Shown here piece by piece: positions 43,693-56,700 of a stretch of DNA of 64,000 bases (the stretch's first letter is position 1; the number at the start of each line of letters is the position of its first letter). Location: the NCBI GenBank assembly GCA_000469685.2, contig LS997564.1:2322940-2386939 (forward strand). Direction: 5' to 3'. The notes below the pieces were generated by a model. It saw only the letters and a list, made by a program, of their open reading frames with translations. It was not told the origin of the DNA and did no database searches. This DNA comes from Haemonchus contortus (taxonomy: Eukaryota > Nematoda > Chromadorea > Rhabditida > Trichostrongylidae). Position numbers and translations under genes: made by a program.

Positions 43693-46600
43693 CGTTGTAG
43701 CCATTGAAGGCAGCTGGGCTTATCAACTGGCACTATGTCTCCATGCTTAAGCATGCAAACTTTGAAAGCTCACAACTTTGTTGGTAGACTCATTTTGCAG
43801 TTTTAATTTCCATATTTCTTAATAACTTTCGAAGCCCTATCGATATACCTAGGTCTCCATTCAAAGTTCCATGGGAAGGTAAAACCCTTCCCTGGTAAGA
43901 CTAGGGGTGCACCCAGCCTCAATGACTGCTTGTATCAGGGTCCTACCTTGTTACCGGAACTAGCCGGAATCCTCTTGCGCACTCGTCTGTACCATTACCT
44001 CCTCATCGCTGACGTCGAAAAGGCGTTTCACCAGGTTCGACTTCAACGGTCACAGCGAGACGCTACACGCTTTCTCTGGTTGAAAGATCCCTTTAGCCCG
44101 CCGACGCGAGACAATTTACGCATATTACGGTTTACACGTATCCCTTTTGGGGTTAACGCGTCACCGTTTATGCTCGCAGCTGCCATACAATATTATTTGC
44201 GCTATCTTCGCAGTCCTCTATCCAAGGAAATTGAGCGCAACACCTATGTTGACAATGTCGCATTTGGAGCCGCAACACATGATGAGGCCATCAAGAAATA
44301 CGAGATGGCCAAATCTGTCTTCGGTGACATGCACATGAACCTGCGCCAGTTTGTATGCAACTCCAAATTCGTCAACAATGCCATACCGAAGGAAGATCGA
44401 GTTGCTGGTAGTGAACACACCACGTTGCTAGGCATTGTGTGGAACTACCACAGGGACTTTCTCAGTATGACAATCAAAACGTTAGACGTTCCAGTTCATT
44501 CGAAGCGAACGGCACTTCGCGCCCTAGCGTCAACGTATGATCCGCTTGGCCTACTAACCCCATTCTTTTCCAATATTAAGATGTTCGTTCAAGATCTATG
44601 GGCCAAAGAACTAACATGGGACGAGCCGCTAGATCCTTCTGATCGCCAACGTTGGTCAGATATTCTTGCAGATCTTAAACATCCCCTTCCGCCGGTTTCT
44701 AGATTAGTAATACCAGCAAATAAGACGCTTAGCTCAGTCGAACTATGTGTATTTGGAGACGCATCTAAGCGGGTTTATGCCTGTTGCGCATATCTTCTAT
44801 CTCGGGTTGACTTATTTACCTCATCCAGGCTCGTTATGGCTAAATCACATCTGAACGACCTTAAGCCAATAACGATTCCTCGGTCGGAACTTCTCGCAGT
44901 CCTTATAAGTGTTCGACTTGCGCAATATATTGTCCAGCAGCTGGACATTACCATTTCTGCTATCTACTTCTTCTCTAATTCGCCAATAGCCCTACATTGG
45001 ATCCATTCGACCCGTCAGTTCAAAACGTTCGTACAAAATCGGGTCAACACCATTAACAATATCCTTGCGCAGTTCCATCAACAAAACATCAAGACCAAGT
45101 TCCACTATGTTACGTCTAAAGATAATCCCGCGGATTGTGCCACTCGTGGCCTTTCCACGAAAGACGCCAAAAATCATATCTGGTGGACAGGGCCAGCGTT
45201 CTTAATCCAAAATCCGTCTGAATGGCCCAATGCGCACCTAGATTTCACACTGCCGCCGCAAGGCGACAACGGGAGCGAATTTGAGTATCGAACTGCGAAT
45301 ACTGTGCTCAGTTGCACCTTCACTTCAATACTACCATTCTCATATACTAACAAATTTAATAAGTTGCTTAACATAGTGGCTTACATACTTCGCTTTCTGC
45401 ATCTTAAGATCTTCTCCCATCTTTCTACAACAGTGAAGGAATGCGTAGAAAGATCTTTACCGCAGTTAGCAAAAATCAGCTCAAAAGGCCCATTCACCTC
45501 CTCAGACAGGATTGTTGCAGAGGAAGTTCTTATCCTTGCTCACTACCGCGAGCATGAGAACACTTTACAACGTTTGCCGTTATCTCGTTTCCACGCTCAA
45601 AAAGATCCCAACGGCCTCATTCGGTGTCCTGTTCGTGTGGGTCTCTATTCAACAGCTCCTGTGCTTCTTTTGCCGTCGCACAGACTTACCGAAATCATTA
45701 TCTGGCACCATCATCTTCAACAGCTCCACGCAGGAGTATACTCCACCGTTTGCACACTGCGCAAAAATTATTTTATTCCATCAATTCGCAGTTTAGTTAC
45801 AAAGACGCTACGCGCATGTGTTATCTGTACAAGGGCCAACGGCTATGCTTACCGTTATCCTGAAATGCCCACTTTGCCGAAGCAACGCACGTCAAGATCT
45901 AGACCATTTCAAAATGTGGGTATCGATTATCTCGGTCCGTTAAGTTACCGCAGCGTCTACTCCGCCATCAACAAGGTCTGGATATGCCTCATAACATGTA
46001 TGGCGACTAGAGCTGTCCACCTCGAACTCATAATGAACAATACCGTTCAGGAGTTCTTGCTCGCCTTTCGCAGATTTATTGCACGCAGAGGTACACCAGA
46101 TCTCATTTACAGCGACAATGCCACTACCTTTCGCGCAGCAGACGATGCTATAACTAATGTCATATATGCACCAGGCTTATGGCGTCCCATTGCAGAATTT
46201 AGCGCAAAGCATAAAATCCTTTGGAGATTCATCACTCCACTGTCCCCTTGGAAAGGTGGATTCTATGAACGTATGGTCCAGTTGTTCAAATCCGCGTTTA
46301 AAAAATCCGTCGGACGCGCAGTGCTAACGCTCGAGGAGCTGCAAACTGTTATAGCAGAAATCGAAGCTGTTATTAACTCCCGTCCTATAACACCCTTTCG
46401 GGAAAGCGATATCTCCATCAGCGCACTGAGACCTATAGACTTCATTTCACCGGAAGTTGAACTCCATATTCCACAGTCTAACGGTTTACCATGCGAATTT
46501 GCAACATCCGCGCACAAGTTGTCAGAATGGTATAAGGAAACGCTCAAAGCGCTAGACAAATTCTGGGAACTATGGCATACGGATTACCTTACAGCCTTAA

Positions 46601-46951
46601 GAGAGCGCCATCAGCTTCGCATGAAGCAGCCCAAATATACTACGGCACCTCCGCAAGCCAATGACGTAGTCATCGTCGCTGACGATAAGTTACCGAGAAG
46701 TCATTGGCCGCTTGGTCTTATTATAAAGTTTAATCCAGGTGCAGACAATAGATCTCGTTCTGCAGAAGTGCGCATGACAAATGGTAAAGTACTAACACGC
46801 TCATTAGCCCACCTATATCCGCTCGAAATCCGCGCAAATAACGCGCAAGACTCAAACTCTACACAAACCCGCAGCGGCACAATAAAGTCGTTGCCGCAAA
46901 GAATGCAACCAAAAAGGGCGGCGAAAACTTTTCATAAGTTCATTCATTAAC

Positions 46952-47167
46952 ACGCGCAATGCCTCATTTCGTAATTAAAACTACGCGCAGAATCTTATCA
47001 CGCGCAGTTCCCCTACTTCGTAGTCAAATCACGCGCAGCATTCAATTACGCGCAGTCTCAGTACGCGCAGAGTCTAAACACGCGCAGTGCCTCATTTCGC
47101 AGATACGAATTACGCGCACAGCCAAATCACGCGCAGAGCCATATTTGAACAAGTGTATTACGCGCAG
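46952..47167 (+). repeat. Phased ACGCGCAG array after pol
   Basis: Ten copies of ACGCGCA(G/C/A) start at 46952, 46983, 47000, 47031, 47048, 47063, 47080, 47112, 47129 and 47160. The spacings are 31, 17, 31, 17, 15, 17, 32, 17 and 31, that is, one or two units of about 16 bp. The sequence between copies is AT-rich and varied. A basic 96-codon frame (46959-47249) crosses it, but I take the array to be non-coding. Confidence 0.8.
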
Positions 47168-47791
47168 TGTCTCATTTAATCGCGAATTCTTTCGAATTCG
47201 AAAAGTTTTCCGCGCACTGTCAAATTTTGTGTCTTTTGGAAACAAGTAACTCCCACTTCGTATTAACACAACCTCGGGGCACGCGGAGGGAGACCGCGTT
47301 ATCTCTTTCGCAGACCAGGGTTTAAGCTACGTGCCATTGTTTTGCTAACCCGGTGGAAACTTCCTTTCGGCAGAAGTGAGGAAAAATCTCCCCCTCACAC
47401 CAAAACTACTCCTCGCAAAACCATTAAGCCCTTTCTTTCTCGGTCGTCGCTATCTTCAACGAAATGGTCAGCAACCACAACGTCACGCGCCGAAGAGATG
47501 GACACTACATCCACGATATCGATCTGCCTCAGGAGCCCACATGTGATCTTATCAATAATTTCGCTCACTTACTGTGTTTTATATTCGTGTTAGCTAACAA
47601 TTGTTGTGACCTAACTACTACTTGACCCCGTAGCCGTAAAAACCCATGGTACCTCACACCCATGTGAGCTGGGGAAACACATGGCGACCTAGGCCCAATC
47701 CGGTAGGCGTCGATTAACTTGTCTGTGCATTTCCTTAGGTAAGCAATGCCGTCGACCCCCACGAGCGGCTTCGTCGTCTCGCCGCCCCCTG
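47168..47791 (+). other. 3' non-coding tail ending in a C-rich tract
   Basis: There is no recognisable gene between the array and the 3' LTR. The last 11 nt before the LTR (47781-47791) are GCCGCCCCCTG, where a polypurine tract would be expected. Confidence 0.6.
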
Positions 47792-48934
47792 TGTCGTGAC
47801 TTTCGTACGACCTCTTTGCGCACCGTCTTCTACTGCAGCCGTTGCACTACATCTCACGCGCAAGGTCTCTCCAACGCTTATTGGACGGTCGTCAGAGTGC
47901 CGCACTGGGTCCCACCGCGCAACTGCGTCGCAGCCCTTTGCCTCGTATTGGCGGAAGTGAATGAATGGCCTAAAAAGGATATAGCGTCAGTTTCGACTTG
48001 TGCGTCCGCAGGATTCGGCTGGAGCCCTGTATGGTTCCTTTCCATCGTCGTCGACCTTTCTACGTTACCCTTATGTTATTCATCCGCATTCCCAACGTCA
48101 GCTATCACTACTAACTTCTCATCGGAATGGATGGTAACTGGATGTGCGCAGTTTCGAGCAAGGACCGGCATGCCAAGGAGGATTATTCCACGCGACCACG
48201 GGTGAGGTTTATGATTTTGATGGTGACGGTATCCCGATATCCCTCTGCGCTGCTGTCCATTCCCCGGACAGCCCCTGGTGCGCAGCCCGTGGGAAGTGGA
48301 ATCTCGGTCGTCGTAAGGATAAGTGGAGTGGGAACTCCTGCTCCGCTGCGAGTGGCGACCGGACGTGCCGAACGCCCCCCCGGCTAACGCCACTGCGCAT
48401 GAGCAGGAGGGTTAACGCGCATTGTCGACCCCTAGTGAGGTGAGGTACCTCCCCGTAGGACTTTTAGTTAAGCTCACTTTCGTTTTGTAATTAGGCATAA
48501 AGCCACTTTTTTATTTTGTGTTTTGTTCATCACTAGTCCATCACTTACATATTTACTTTGACTATGATGGACAACATTCTTTTCCTCGATTTCTTTACCT
48601 TTTCATTCACATAACATGTCTAACAAGTTTATCTCTAACAATGACACGATCGATAATATTGGTGTTCCTTGACCCCAGTCTCTGAGTGCATTACGTCGAG
48701 GGTAGCGTAGGACCATCTTCGAGCGCAGGGTCACTTCGTTGGTCGTAATAGATTCGCAAGGACATACTTAACCTCAAGGGGCATCGCACGAGGAGGAGGA
48801 CCGCAGGTACCGTGGCAAGGCGAGGTTATCAAGCGCAGTTCCCTTGTGCCTTGGTCAGGTGTCACGGCGGCGCACACCCCAAACTTCTAGTTGTCATCTT
48901 GGATTGCCCCGTGGAGTGAGCGCCCGTCGCGACA
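47792..48934 (+). repeat. 3' LTR of the BEL/Pao element
   Basis: 1143 bp, partner of 38019-39161, followed by the target duplication AGTGG. Confidence 0.93.
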
Positions 48935-48939
48935 AGTGG

Positions 48940-49880
48940 CCATAAATACGTGTGGTCTGGAGGTACCCTGGTGAAAGATTACACCCTAACAATTGGCCAC
49001 TTAGGGTTGCTTTTGGTCCATTGCTGCCTCCATAGTTTCTAGCTAACTATAGTACCTTTCCTAAGTCATCTTTTGATTGTGCGACAACAGCTCATTGTAA
49101 GTGATTTCCCTGAAATCCCATCAGCAACTCGGCATAGTCATCCACACCTGGATTTTGACTTTTGCAGCGATTTGTGACGGCTCACTAGGAAGCTCCACGA
49201 TCGTTTCCGCTCCTCATTGCTGTGCACAGTCCGATTGTCGTCCTTCGTGCTCATGCGTTTCAGGAACGGCTCATTTTTATTCCGTTTGAGCAACGAGTCG
49301 CGCATGGAGCCGCAGTCCATCGCATTGCGCTCGCTCCTTTCGCGAGATATCTAAACATCAAGGCGCTTTACAAAAAAAAGCGTCTGCAGATGACCATGGA
49401 TGGTTGATTTCAAAACCCTAAGCCCTTTTTCTACTCCACGAGCAGTGACGTGCCGATTTGCTTCAGTTACCATTTTGAGTTGATCGTTTAAACTGATGAT
49501 GGTCTCCCTGAGGGTTGCCGGTCTTCGAAGGCAAATTTACTCCGTTTGGATCCCGCAAAATAGTCATGCCCTGTACGTTCCTCCAGGGCATGATCTACTC
49601 AAACGTCATATATCTTTCATGCGGCTTGAGACGCATTCTAGGCCTTGCGGTAGACGAAATACTTCAGATGCCGAAAATGCGCGCAGCGGTTCTCCATTTT
49701 CATACGAGTCCTGTACAGACAAACTTCGACAAATGTTGACAGAATCTCAACAGGAATATAGAAGAGGATCTACTCTTTCAGAAAACATATAACTTTATTA
49801 GGTTGGGTCCTTGATTTTTTGTACAACGGTTGTTAAATCCGGGATATCAAAAATCGGCGGAAACTTTTCGGACAACCCAA
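48940..49880 (-). pseudogene. Mariner transposase, N-terminal remnant
   Basis: On the minus strand, phrases such as NKNEPFLKRM (near 49280) match the mariner core, but several stops interrupt the frame from about 49700 down. The left inverted repeat of the element in its own orientation is at 49849-49880. Confidence 0.75.
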
Positions 49881-49882
49881 TA

Positions 49883-50729
49883 GTTTTACTGAATCAATTT
49901 ATACACGAGGGCCAGTAATCAGATTAACAGTATCAGATAGTGATTACTAGAGGCTTGTAATGTTATTATCAAGAATCCAAATCGATCGATATCCGCGCAT
50001 CGAAATGGTCTACAACAAGAAAATGAAAATGATTCCATAATCATTACTCATCTCGCCATGCTGTATTTCATTTCACTGCTGAAATATCGATCGTAGCTTA
50101 TTTGATTACAACATTGCAAGCACATAATAACCATTACAACAAACTCCGGCACCATCATCCTCAGCTCACCATCCACCTCCATGTTTCAGAAGCACAGCCA
50201 GATAATCAGAAAATTTTCATGTTTGAAATCTGCTAATAAAATCTATTGCATTGTGCTGATATTCTGCTCTCATCCATAATCGTGGGGGACGTTCTACTCT
50301 GTTAGTTTTGGCAAATGAGTAAAAGCTCCTTTTACTTCGATACATAGCGTACAAGAGCAATTAAAAAACAACAATCATACTGAGATTCAGTATTCATCCG
50401 AACATTTATGTAATTTTTCAAATATATGAGATGAAGTAGAAGATTTGAAAGCTTTAGAAAGCAAATCGTAGCAAAATTCCAAAAAAAATCTGACTACACA
50501 ACTAACGACTAATATTCAAAGATCATGTACTAAGGCACTGGAAACCTAATCCTATCTCACTATGTCTACAACAAAAACAACAACAAAAGAAGTGTGAGCA
50601 AAACGAGTCCGAATGGACCAAAAAGAGCAGCCTCTGTGATGACGACCACAATAAACAACAAGAAATAAACAGAAAAACAATAGTTGTAAATTGTAATGCA
50701 AACAAAAATTCTATCTCTGTTAAAACAAC
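49883..50729. other. Spacer between the mariner and the wah-1 3' end
   Basis: AT-rich, with no gene recognised. The 3' UTR of wah-1 should start just below 50730. Confidence 0.45.
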
Positions 50730-53700
50730 CTATTCATCCTTATCCGACTTCGCTTCACTCTTTTCTTCCTGTTCGGGTTCAACGGGACTGTAGAGTTCAT
50801 AAAGCTTTGCAAGTTGTCGAAAATCATCTATACTCCGCGCTTCCTCGATTATACGACGTGAGACGTCGACACCAGAGCCATAGACATTCAGTAAAAGTAC
50901 ACCAACAACCTAAAGTCAGATAACTTAAGTTACTATTGATCATCTTCCCATATATTGCCAGGCTTGAAAAACACCTCAGTATTGCAACAGCCAGTCATAT
51001 TACCAGTACTGACATCATACAGCCTAGTACCTTCCCTCCATTTCTAAGCCATAAAAACAAACAATGGAGAGTCTCTACTGCGCCGTTTTATCTCTATTTA
51101 CGACAGCTTATAAAATCAAAGGCATAATCGCCCTCGAAATAACAAAAGAAAAGCGGTCACTGCAATAAATATGCATCAGGAAAAACAATAACCATAAAGT
51201 CAATTACCTTTCCGTTCTCTCCTTTATAGAAAACAACGCCACGTTCATAGCTTTCGTTGGAATTGTCCTAAAACGAAGCAGCTAGTACAAAGAATACACC
51301 AGAACACCACATATTAGGTTGAGTCATAAGTCCTCGGACAATGTGATAGTGATGACTTCTAGCGATCATAACTCGGGAAAGAGGTGACGAAAATGAACGT
51401 GCGAGGCATTGTTAGATAGAGTATGGGAAGTTCTTTCAAAGCATACTAGAAAAGGCATCTAACTGTTTCCTTTCCAGCAACTGTGCCTCATGATTTCAAG
51501 CCGTCGCAACTCCACATCCGCAACACCATCATATTTATTTTTTTATCTGGCCATGAACCCGCGGCAATCGATAGAGGCATGAAGGACGTTTACAAGCAGG
51601 AGGTGTACAAATTACAAGTAGCACTAGAAGTTCGCATCGGGCGACTATTCCGTCGAAAATGAAGACCGTCTGGGACCCTCACTGAAGTTGGATTTGAAAG
51701 TGCTGCGGAGCCAGGTGGGAGCCGATCCGTATCAAACTACTCGTGAACTGGCAGCCACCCTTGAGGAGTCAGTCCACAGTTCTTCGTGAATTGAAGTCAA
51801 TCGACAAGGTGCGAAAGCTCGGTCCATAGATGCCTCATGCTTTGAAGCAGTATGACATAGACCGCCGCGACGACGTGGCACTTTCTCTCCTCACGCTCGA
51901 GGGCACCACACGTGGCTCGAGTACCTAGTCACCAGCGGTGCGAAGTCGAACCTCTACTCTAACGTTCACCGGCGTGCTCAATGGATTGACGAAGGTGCGC
52001 ATGCAGAAGACTCCCCCAAACCCAACGTACACGCCAAGGAGGTTGTGCTCTGATTCTGGTGGAGCGCTCTCCGTGTCGAATAATGGGAGCTGCTAGACGA
52101 AGGATGCATAGTGACTGCACACGTCTACATTACGCAACTGAGGAATTTGAAGGCGAATCCCGAAGCTACACGTCCACAGCAGCACAAAGTTTACTTTCAG
52201 CACGACAACGCTCGCCCTCACATTGCAAGAACGACCAAAACTGAACTGACGAATTCCGGCAGGACAACTTTACCACGCCAACCATGTTTCTCAGATCTGA
52301 ATCCCTCGTATTACCACCTTTTTCCCCATCTTCAACGTCATCTGGATGGTCAGGACTTTCAAACCCGCGACAACATCAAAATGGCACTGGTGCACTTCTC
52401 CTAGGGCCAGCTCCCAGCGTTCTAAAGCAAGGACATCTACGATCTGCCCAAGCATTGGCAGAAGACCATCGATGCCAATGGGGCACATTTCAAATGATTC
52501 GCTATTGTCGTTTAAAAATTGTAAGATAAATATTATCGTTGCCAATTTGTCCGAGGACTTATGACTCAACCTAATAAAATCAAACAAAAGGGGAAAAGAA
52601 GCATACATCTTTCGCGAACACTGAGACAGTTGGTAGAGATGAATCTGTGATACCGACGGCATTGAGATTCCATTGAGGGGCAATCTTTGAGAAGAACGAC
52701 GGTTGGTACCTATAGAAGTAGTGCTGTTAATGTGGACGATTTCAGAGATGCTTGAAAAAGACTTACCAAAACGCTTTTCCGGCTCCCGTCATGTTTTCCC
52801 CTGCTAGACGTCCACTTACCTACAACGAAATAAGATAGAGAAAAGCCTATAAACCCGTAGTGTAAGCGTCCCACTTGTGCATTCTCCCAGTGCTCAATCC
52901 TCCGTCGACCTAGCGATTTGTCGTAGAACGATGCTGAATCTCCTGCAGCCCAAATGTCCGATTGAACTCGAAGCTCTGCATCTGCGGCTACGCCACCTAA
53001 CCGGCTGTCAATCTGAATAGAGTTGACATTGAGAAATATATGTATACGGACAAACTGCGAAGGGGCTCAATACTGATACCAAGCTTCCAGCCCAATCCGA
53101 CGCTTATAACCACCCATGAATTTCATAAGCGTAACAAATAAAAATTGATCACAAAAACCTTAGTTGTAAGAAAATTCTATCCGCTCCATGGCCAAGATGA
53201 TGAAGTGAAAAACATAAAAAAAAGAGCAAAAACTAAAAGAACGCACCTCAAGACCGGAAGCTTCTGCAACTGAGGTATCTGGCTCAATTCCTACACAAAC
53301 GATAACATAGTCGGGCGTGAGAGCTTTTTGTCTGTTATTCACCTGAAGGCCACGATATATAAGTAATACGGCGGATTCCTAGCGCATCTCATAGATAAAG
53401 AATCATTGCATCGCATTACCTTCACTTCCAATTGTTCCCCTGCTCTGTGAATCGCGATAATCTGAAAAGAAAAAAGTGGGAATGGAAATTTTTATTTTGG
53501 AAAAGTTGAGGACAAGTGTCTTAGACCCCTTCGACACCTCCTGTATAGGCTTTTAGTATGAGACACCAAAAGAATTTCCGACCGCAGAACAAAGGTAACG
53601 ATATTTTTGCGTGTTAAACAAAAATTTCAGCCTATTACAATCATAGGTAACAACAAACCTTAGCATCGGTTATCACATCAACTCCAGTTCCGCGGAGGGA

Positions 53701-56700
53701 CTCTGTAGCTTTCTGTGACAAAAGTTCCGGCAGGACTTGGCTGAGATTCCCTTTCTCAGGAACGACCTGAATTATTTGAAAGAACCTATTCAATTACTTC
53801 TAAGACACAAATTACTTGATGCAAACCTGACTGATTTCCACATCTTGATATCTTCTACGAATGCTATAAGCTAACTCTGAACCAGTGAAACCGCCGCCAA
53901 CAATAGCTATGGACTTCGAAGACTTGCAAATTGAGTCAAGTTTTCGGTAGTCATCCAACTTGAACAGAAAGAATAATTAATTCCAAAGCCTACTGGAACG
54001 AAAACCAAACGAAATTCCGAAACATAACGAACCCCTCGCAGATACAGTATCCTCTCTTTCACGTCTTCACTAGCATTCTCAAGCTCAGGTAATGTCTTCG
54101 GTTTTCCTCCTTAAAGGACTAAGGTTTGTGATAATTCTCACAAAAATAAAACAAAATGTTGAAAAATATTTCAGCAAGACTTCATTTACATATGCGATTT
54201 TTTATGGAAAACGTTTCTCTAGAACCAACCTGTAGCGATGAGGCACTTATCGTACGAAATACATGTTCCATCATCGAGGTAAGCCTTTTTCTCTCCAGGG
54301 TTCAGCTTTTTCACTCGATGCCCTTTCAGCAGCGATACACCTCCATGAACCGTTGACGGCAACTCTGACGGCGGTACAAAGAAACCCTCAAAAAGTTGAA
54401 TATTTTGTAGAAGTTCACTGGCACCAATTATGAAACTATTCAACCGACCAAAATTATTCCATCAAAAAACAACCTGGTGTTGAAGAACCAAAGAAAACGT
54501 ACTTCAGCTTCAAAGTATACATCGCGCTTCTTTCCACTGAGCCCTTCATACTGTAGACTAGTCGCCGAATTTTCGTCACCATACCACCACAACTCTTTTG
54601 ACAAAGGAGGACGGTTATACGGCAGGTGGTTTTCTTCGCCGATCTGACATACTCCAAATCATAAGAAAAAAAAAGAGTGGAAAAAGGATTCTTTACTTTA
54701 TCTTATTTTGCCAGATGAGAAGTTTTGCGAATAGAGGTTACGCCCAGTAGGCTCTGATCTGATTTTCATAAACCTTTTGCCAGGGGTTTTATACCTTTAC
54801 AGCATGAAACCGCTGAGCCTGCATTCTAATTAATTCATAATTTGCAAATTTTCATAAAAAGCGACCCAACTAACGCTTTGAACAGCTGCCAGTGTGCTTC
54901 GTACTTTTCCAAATTTAGCAATAAAAGACGAGATGAAAATCAAAAGCACACCATGAGAACTTTTGCATCAGCGTGACGAGCTCGAATAGCCAACGATGCA
55001 TAGTATGCAGCCGCTCCGGCACCGACTAGCAAATACTCAACGAATTCCGGAACCTTAAAATGCTCATTTGAATGCTAAACGATTCAATTCACTTAATGAA
55101 CTATAACTAGAAATTGTGCATTTCACCCCAAGAGGATCCTTGAACGATATTTCAACTCGAGAGCCCCACTATAAGCATGAAAGCACAAAACGTTGGACAT
55201 CCTACCACTTGTTTATGATTTTGCTTTTGCCCATGTGTCGCATCAATAACTCCAATTCAATGCACAGGTATCAGCTAACCATACTTTATCGAAGCATAAA
55301 ATCTGAGCAACCTAACAAGTGAGCCATGAGGTGATTGCATCACTCCAAAATCTTAACAGCATAGGCACTGAGGCAAGTCAAACAGTTCAGAACCCTAAGA
55401 ACCATGTCATGGAAAGCACAACAGGTCATAACCCTAACAAGTGAGACACTTATCAAGCAAAAAATTATGAATCGACCTCCTCTCCACTCGAGGAGACAAC
55501 CGTCTTCTTCACTTTTGTGTCCGCAGGTGTACTTGTCTCCCCTTTCGAAGACGTACTCCTTTCAGTTCGTGAATCAGAGTGCTTGTCTTCCTGCAAGGCA
55601 ACATATTTGCGTCCTGTTTGCAATGGTAAAATCTGCTTGACTTTTGCTGTTTTGACAACCAAGAATTCAGATGAAAAATATCATGAAAGACTTTACATAC
55701 CTCGATGTGTTTGCCTTCATTGCTGTCATGATCCCGATCGTCGGCCTGCCTATTCGATGTGGGCGATGGTGTGCTACTTTCGGGTGAAGGAGAACTCTCA
55801 TGTTCGTTTTCAGTAGGTTCATCCTCCGCCTTGCCCTCAGATGGCTTTGCAGGTGGTTCTGACTCCTCTACGCTGGCATCCTGAATCGCGAATGTCTCTT
55901 TCTGCAATTACACTAAGCGAGCTATAACAGCCTTTCACACTCTGAACGCTATGAAACTCGAACGGAAAAGAGGAAACCCTGAACATATTTTTCAATACAC
56001 GAAAGGCCATTTGGGTCACTCGGATTCAAATTTACATTTGATAGATGGCGAGCGCCGTTTTTACACAAGTTGCTAAGGAATCATTGGAATTTTCAACCAG
56101 TTTTCTAGCCAGAGCGGATAGGGTGAGGGCAGGACTTAGCAAGGAATAACATCATTCAATCCATATCAATTAGAAAAAAGAATTCCAAAAATATCATGAA
56201 CGCTGTATTGACGACAGCCACTTTCCATGAGACATAATTTTGGAAGTGCAATAAATTATACGATATCATTTCGGGTTGATTTTAAGATGGAGAAGATCAT
56301 TATGTTTCACGATGTATTTCCAGTTTAGAACACTTTACTATCAAAATCCAGACTCCATGTAAGAGTTGGACTTTTTTTTCTTGTAAAACGAACATTACAT
56401 AAACACCTTCCCAGTTTTACATATCTACACCAACGCCTAGTCCACCATTATAACTACTTCATAAACATACTTCGAGAATTTTGAGCAGCGGGAGTGAGCC
56501 TTGATTGAGTCTAGCGAACATTTGTGAAGCATACCTTTGTGGGATGGCTCTCATCTCCTTCATGCGCATGAGCCTTTGATCCGTGTGTCTTCCCCTTGAT
56601 ATTCTTACCAAAAAGATCGGTGTAGTAAACCTGGAAGATAACCTTAGAAATATAAAGATAACCAAGAAGCATCATAATCAGAATCGACTATGAAAATTGC

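Larger units (their letters stand above)
42790..43895. mobile_element. Fold-back/MITE element with ~405-bp inverted repeats
   Basis: Arms of about 406 bp (42790-43195 and 43488-43895) are reverse complements at high identity around a spacer of about 290 bp. Ends are CTAGGGAAGGG... and ...CCCTTCCCTGG. A 3-bp duplication TAA flanks it (42787-42789 and 43896-43898), the TWA type of PIF/Harbinger elements. It sits inside the reverse transcriptase frame, and its removal with one TAA returns the flanking codons to register, so the boundaries are firm. There is no transposase. Each arm includes a tRNA-like segment. Confidence 0.85.
42308..46950 (+). pseudogene. BEL/Pao Pol, interrupted by a fold-back insertion
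   Basis: The -1 frame is open from about 42308 to 42789 (linker and start of reverse transcriptase) and then meets the insertion at 42790-43895. The downstream frame, open to 46950 and annotated from a TTG at 43930 with no ATG nearby, resumes in the reverse transcriptase (ADVEKAFHQVRL; polymerase box YVDN at about residue 107 of that frame). It continues with an RNase H-like segment (FGDASKRVYACCAY), an H2C2 zinc-binding region (about 591-640), an integrase core with D, D and E in GIDYLG, YSDNAT and FYERM, and a DUF5641-type C-terminal domain. The two halves lose register only because of the insertion. Confidence 0.9.
38019..48934 (+). mobile_element. BEL/Pao LTR retrotransposon
   Basis: LTRs of 1143 bp (38019-39161 and 47792-48934) begin TGTCGTGAC and end GTCGCGACA, with a 5-bp target duplication AGTGG (38014-38018 and 48935-48939). 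By eye they differ by four substitutions and two 1-bp indels (about 99.5% identical), so the insertion is young. Inside: a primer-binding site, a gag-protease frame, a pol frame with reverse transcriptase, RNase H, zinc-binding and integrase regions, and a 3' non-coding tail with a phased 8-mer array. It is inactive as it stands because a fold-back element interrupts the reverse transcriptase and gag and pol are out of frame. Confidence 0.95.
37677..49880 (-). mobile_element. Decayed mariner split by an LTR retrotransposon
   Basis: The terminal inverted repeats TTGGGTTGTCCGAAAAGT... (37677 onward; reverse complement ending at 49880) differ by one base in about 32 and are flanked by TA at 37675-37676 and 49881-49882. 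Subtracting the LTR element inserted at 38019-48934 leaves about 1.28 kb, the normal mariner length. Transposase remnants run on the minus strand: the N-terminal part lies in 48940-49880 with several stops, the C-terminal part in 37732-38018. It was therefore dead or dying before or after the split. Confidence 0.88.

Noticed and set aside
46959..47249. 96-aa basic protein as a third ORF (env-like) of the BEL/Pao element
   Set aside because: It has no signal peptide or membrane segment, and its composition follows from the repeated 8-mer array.
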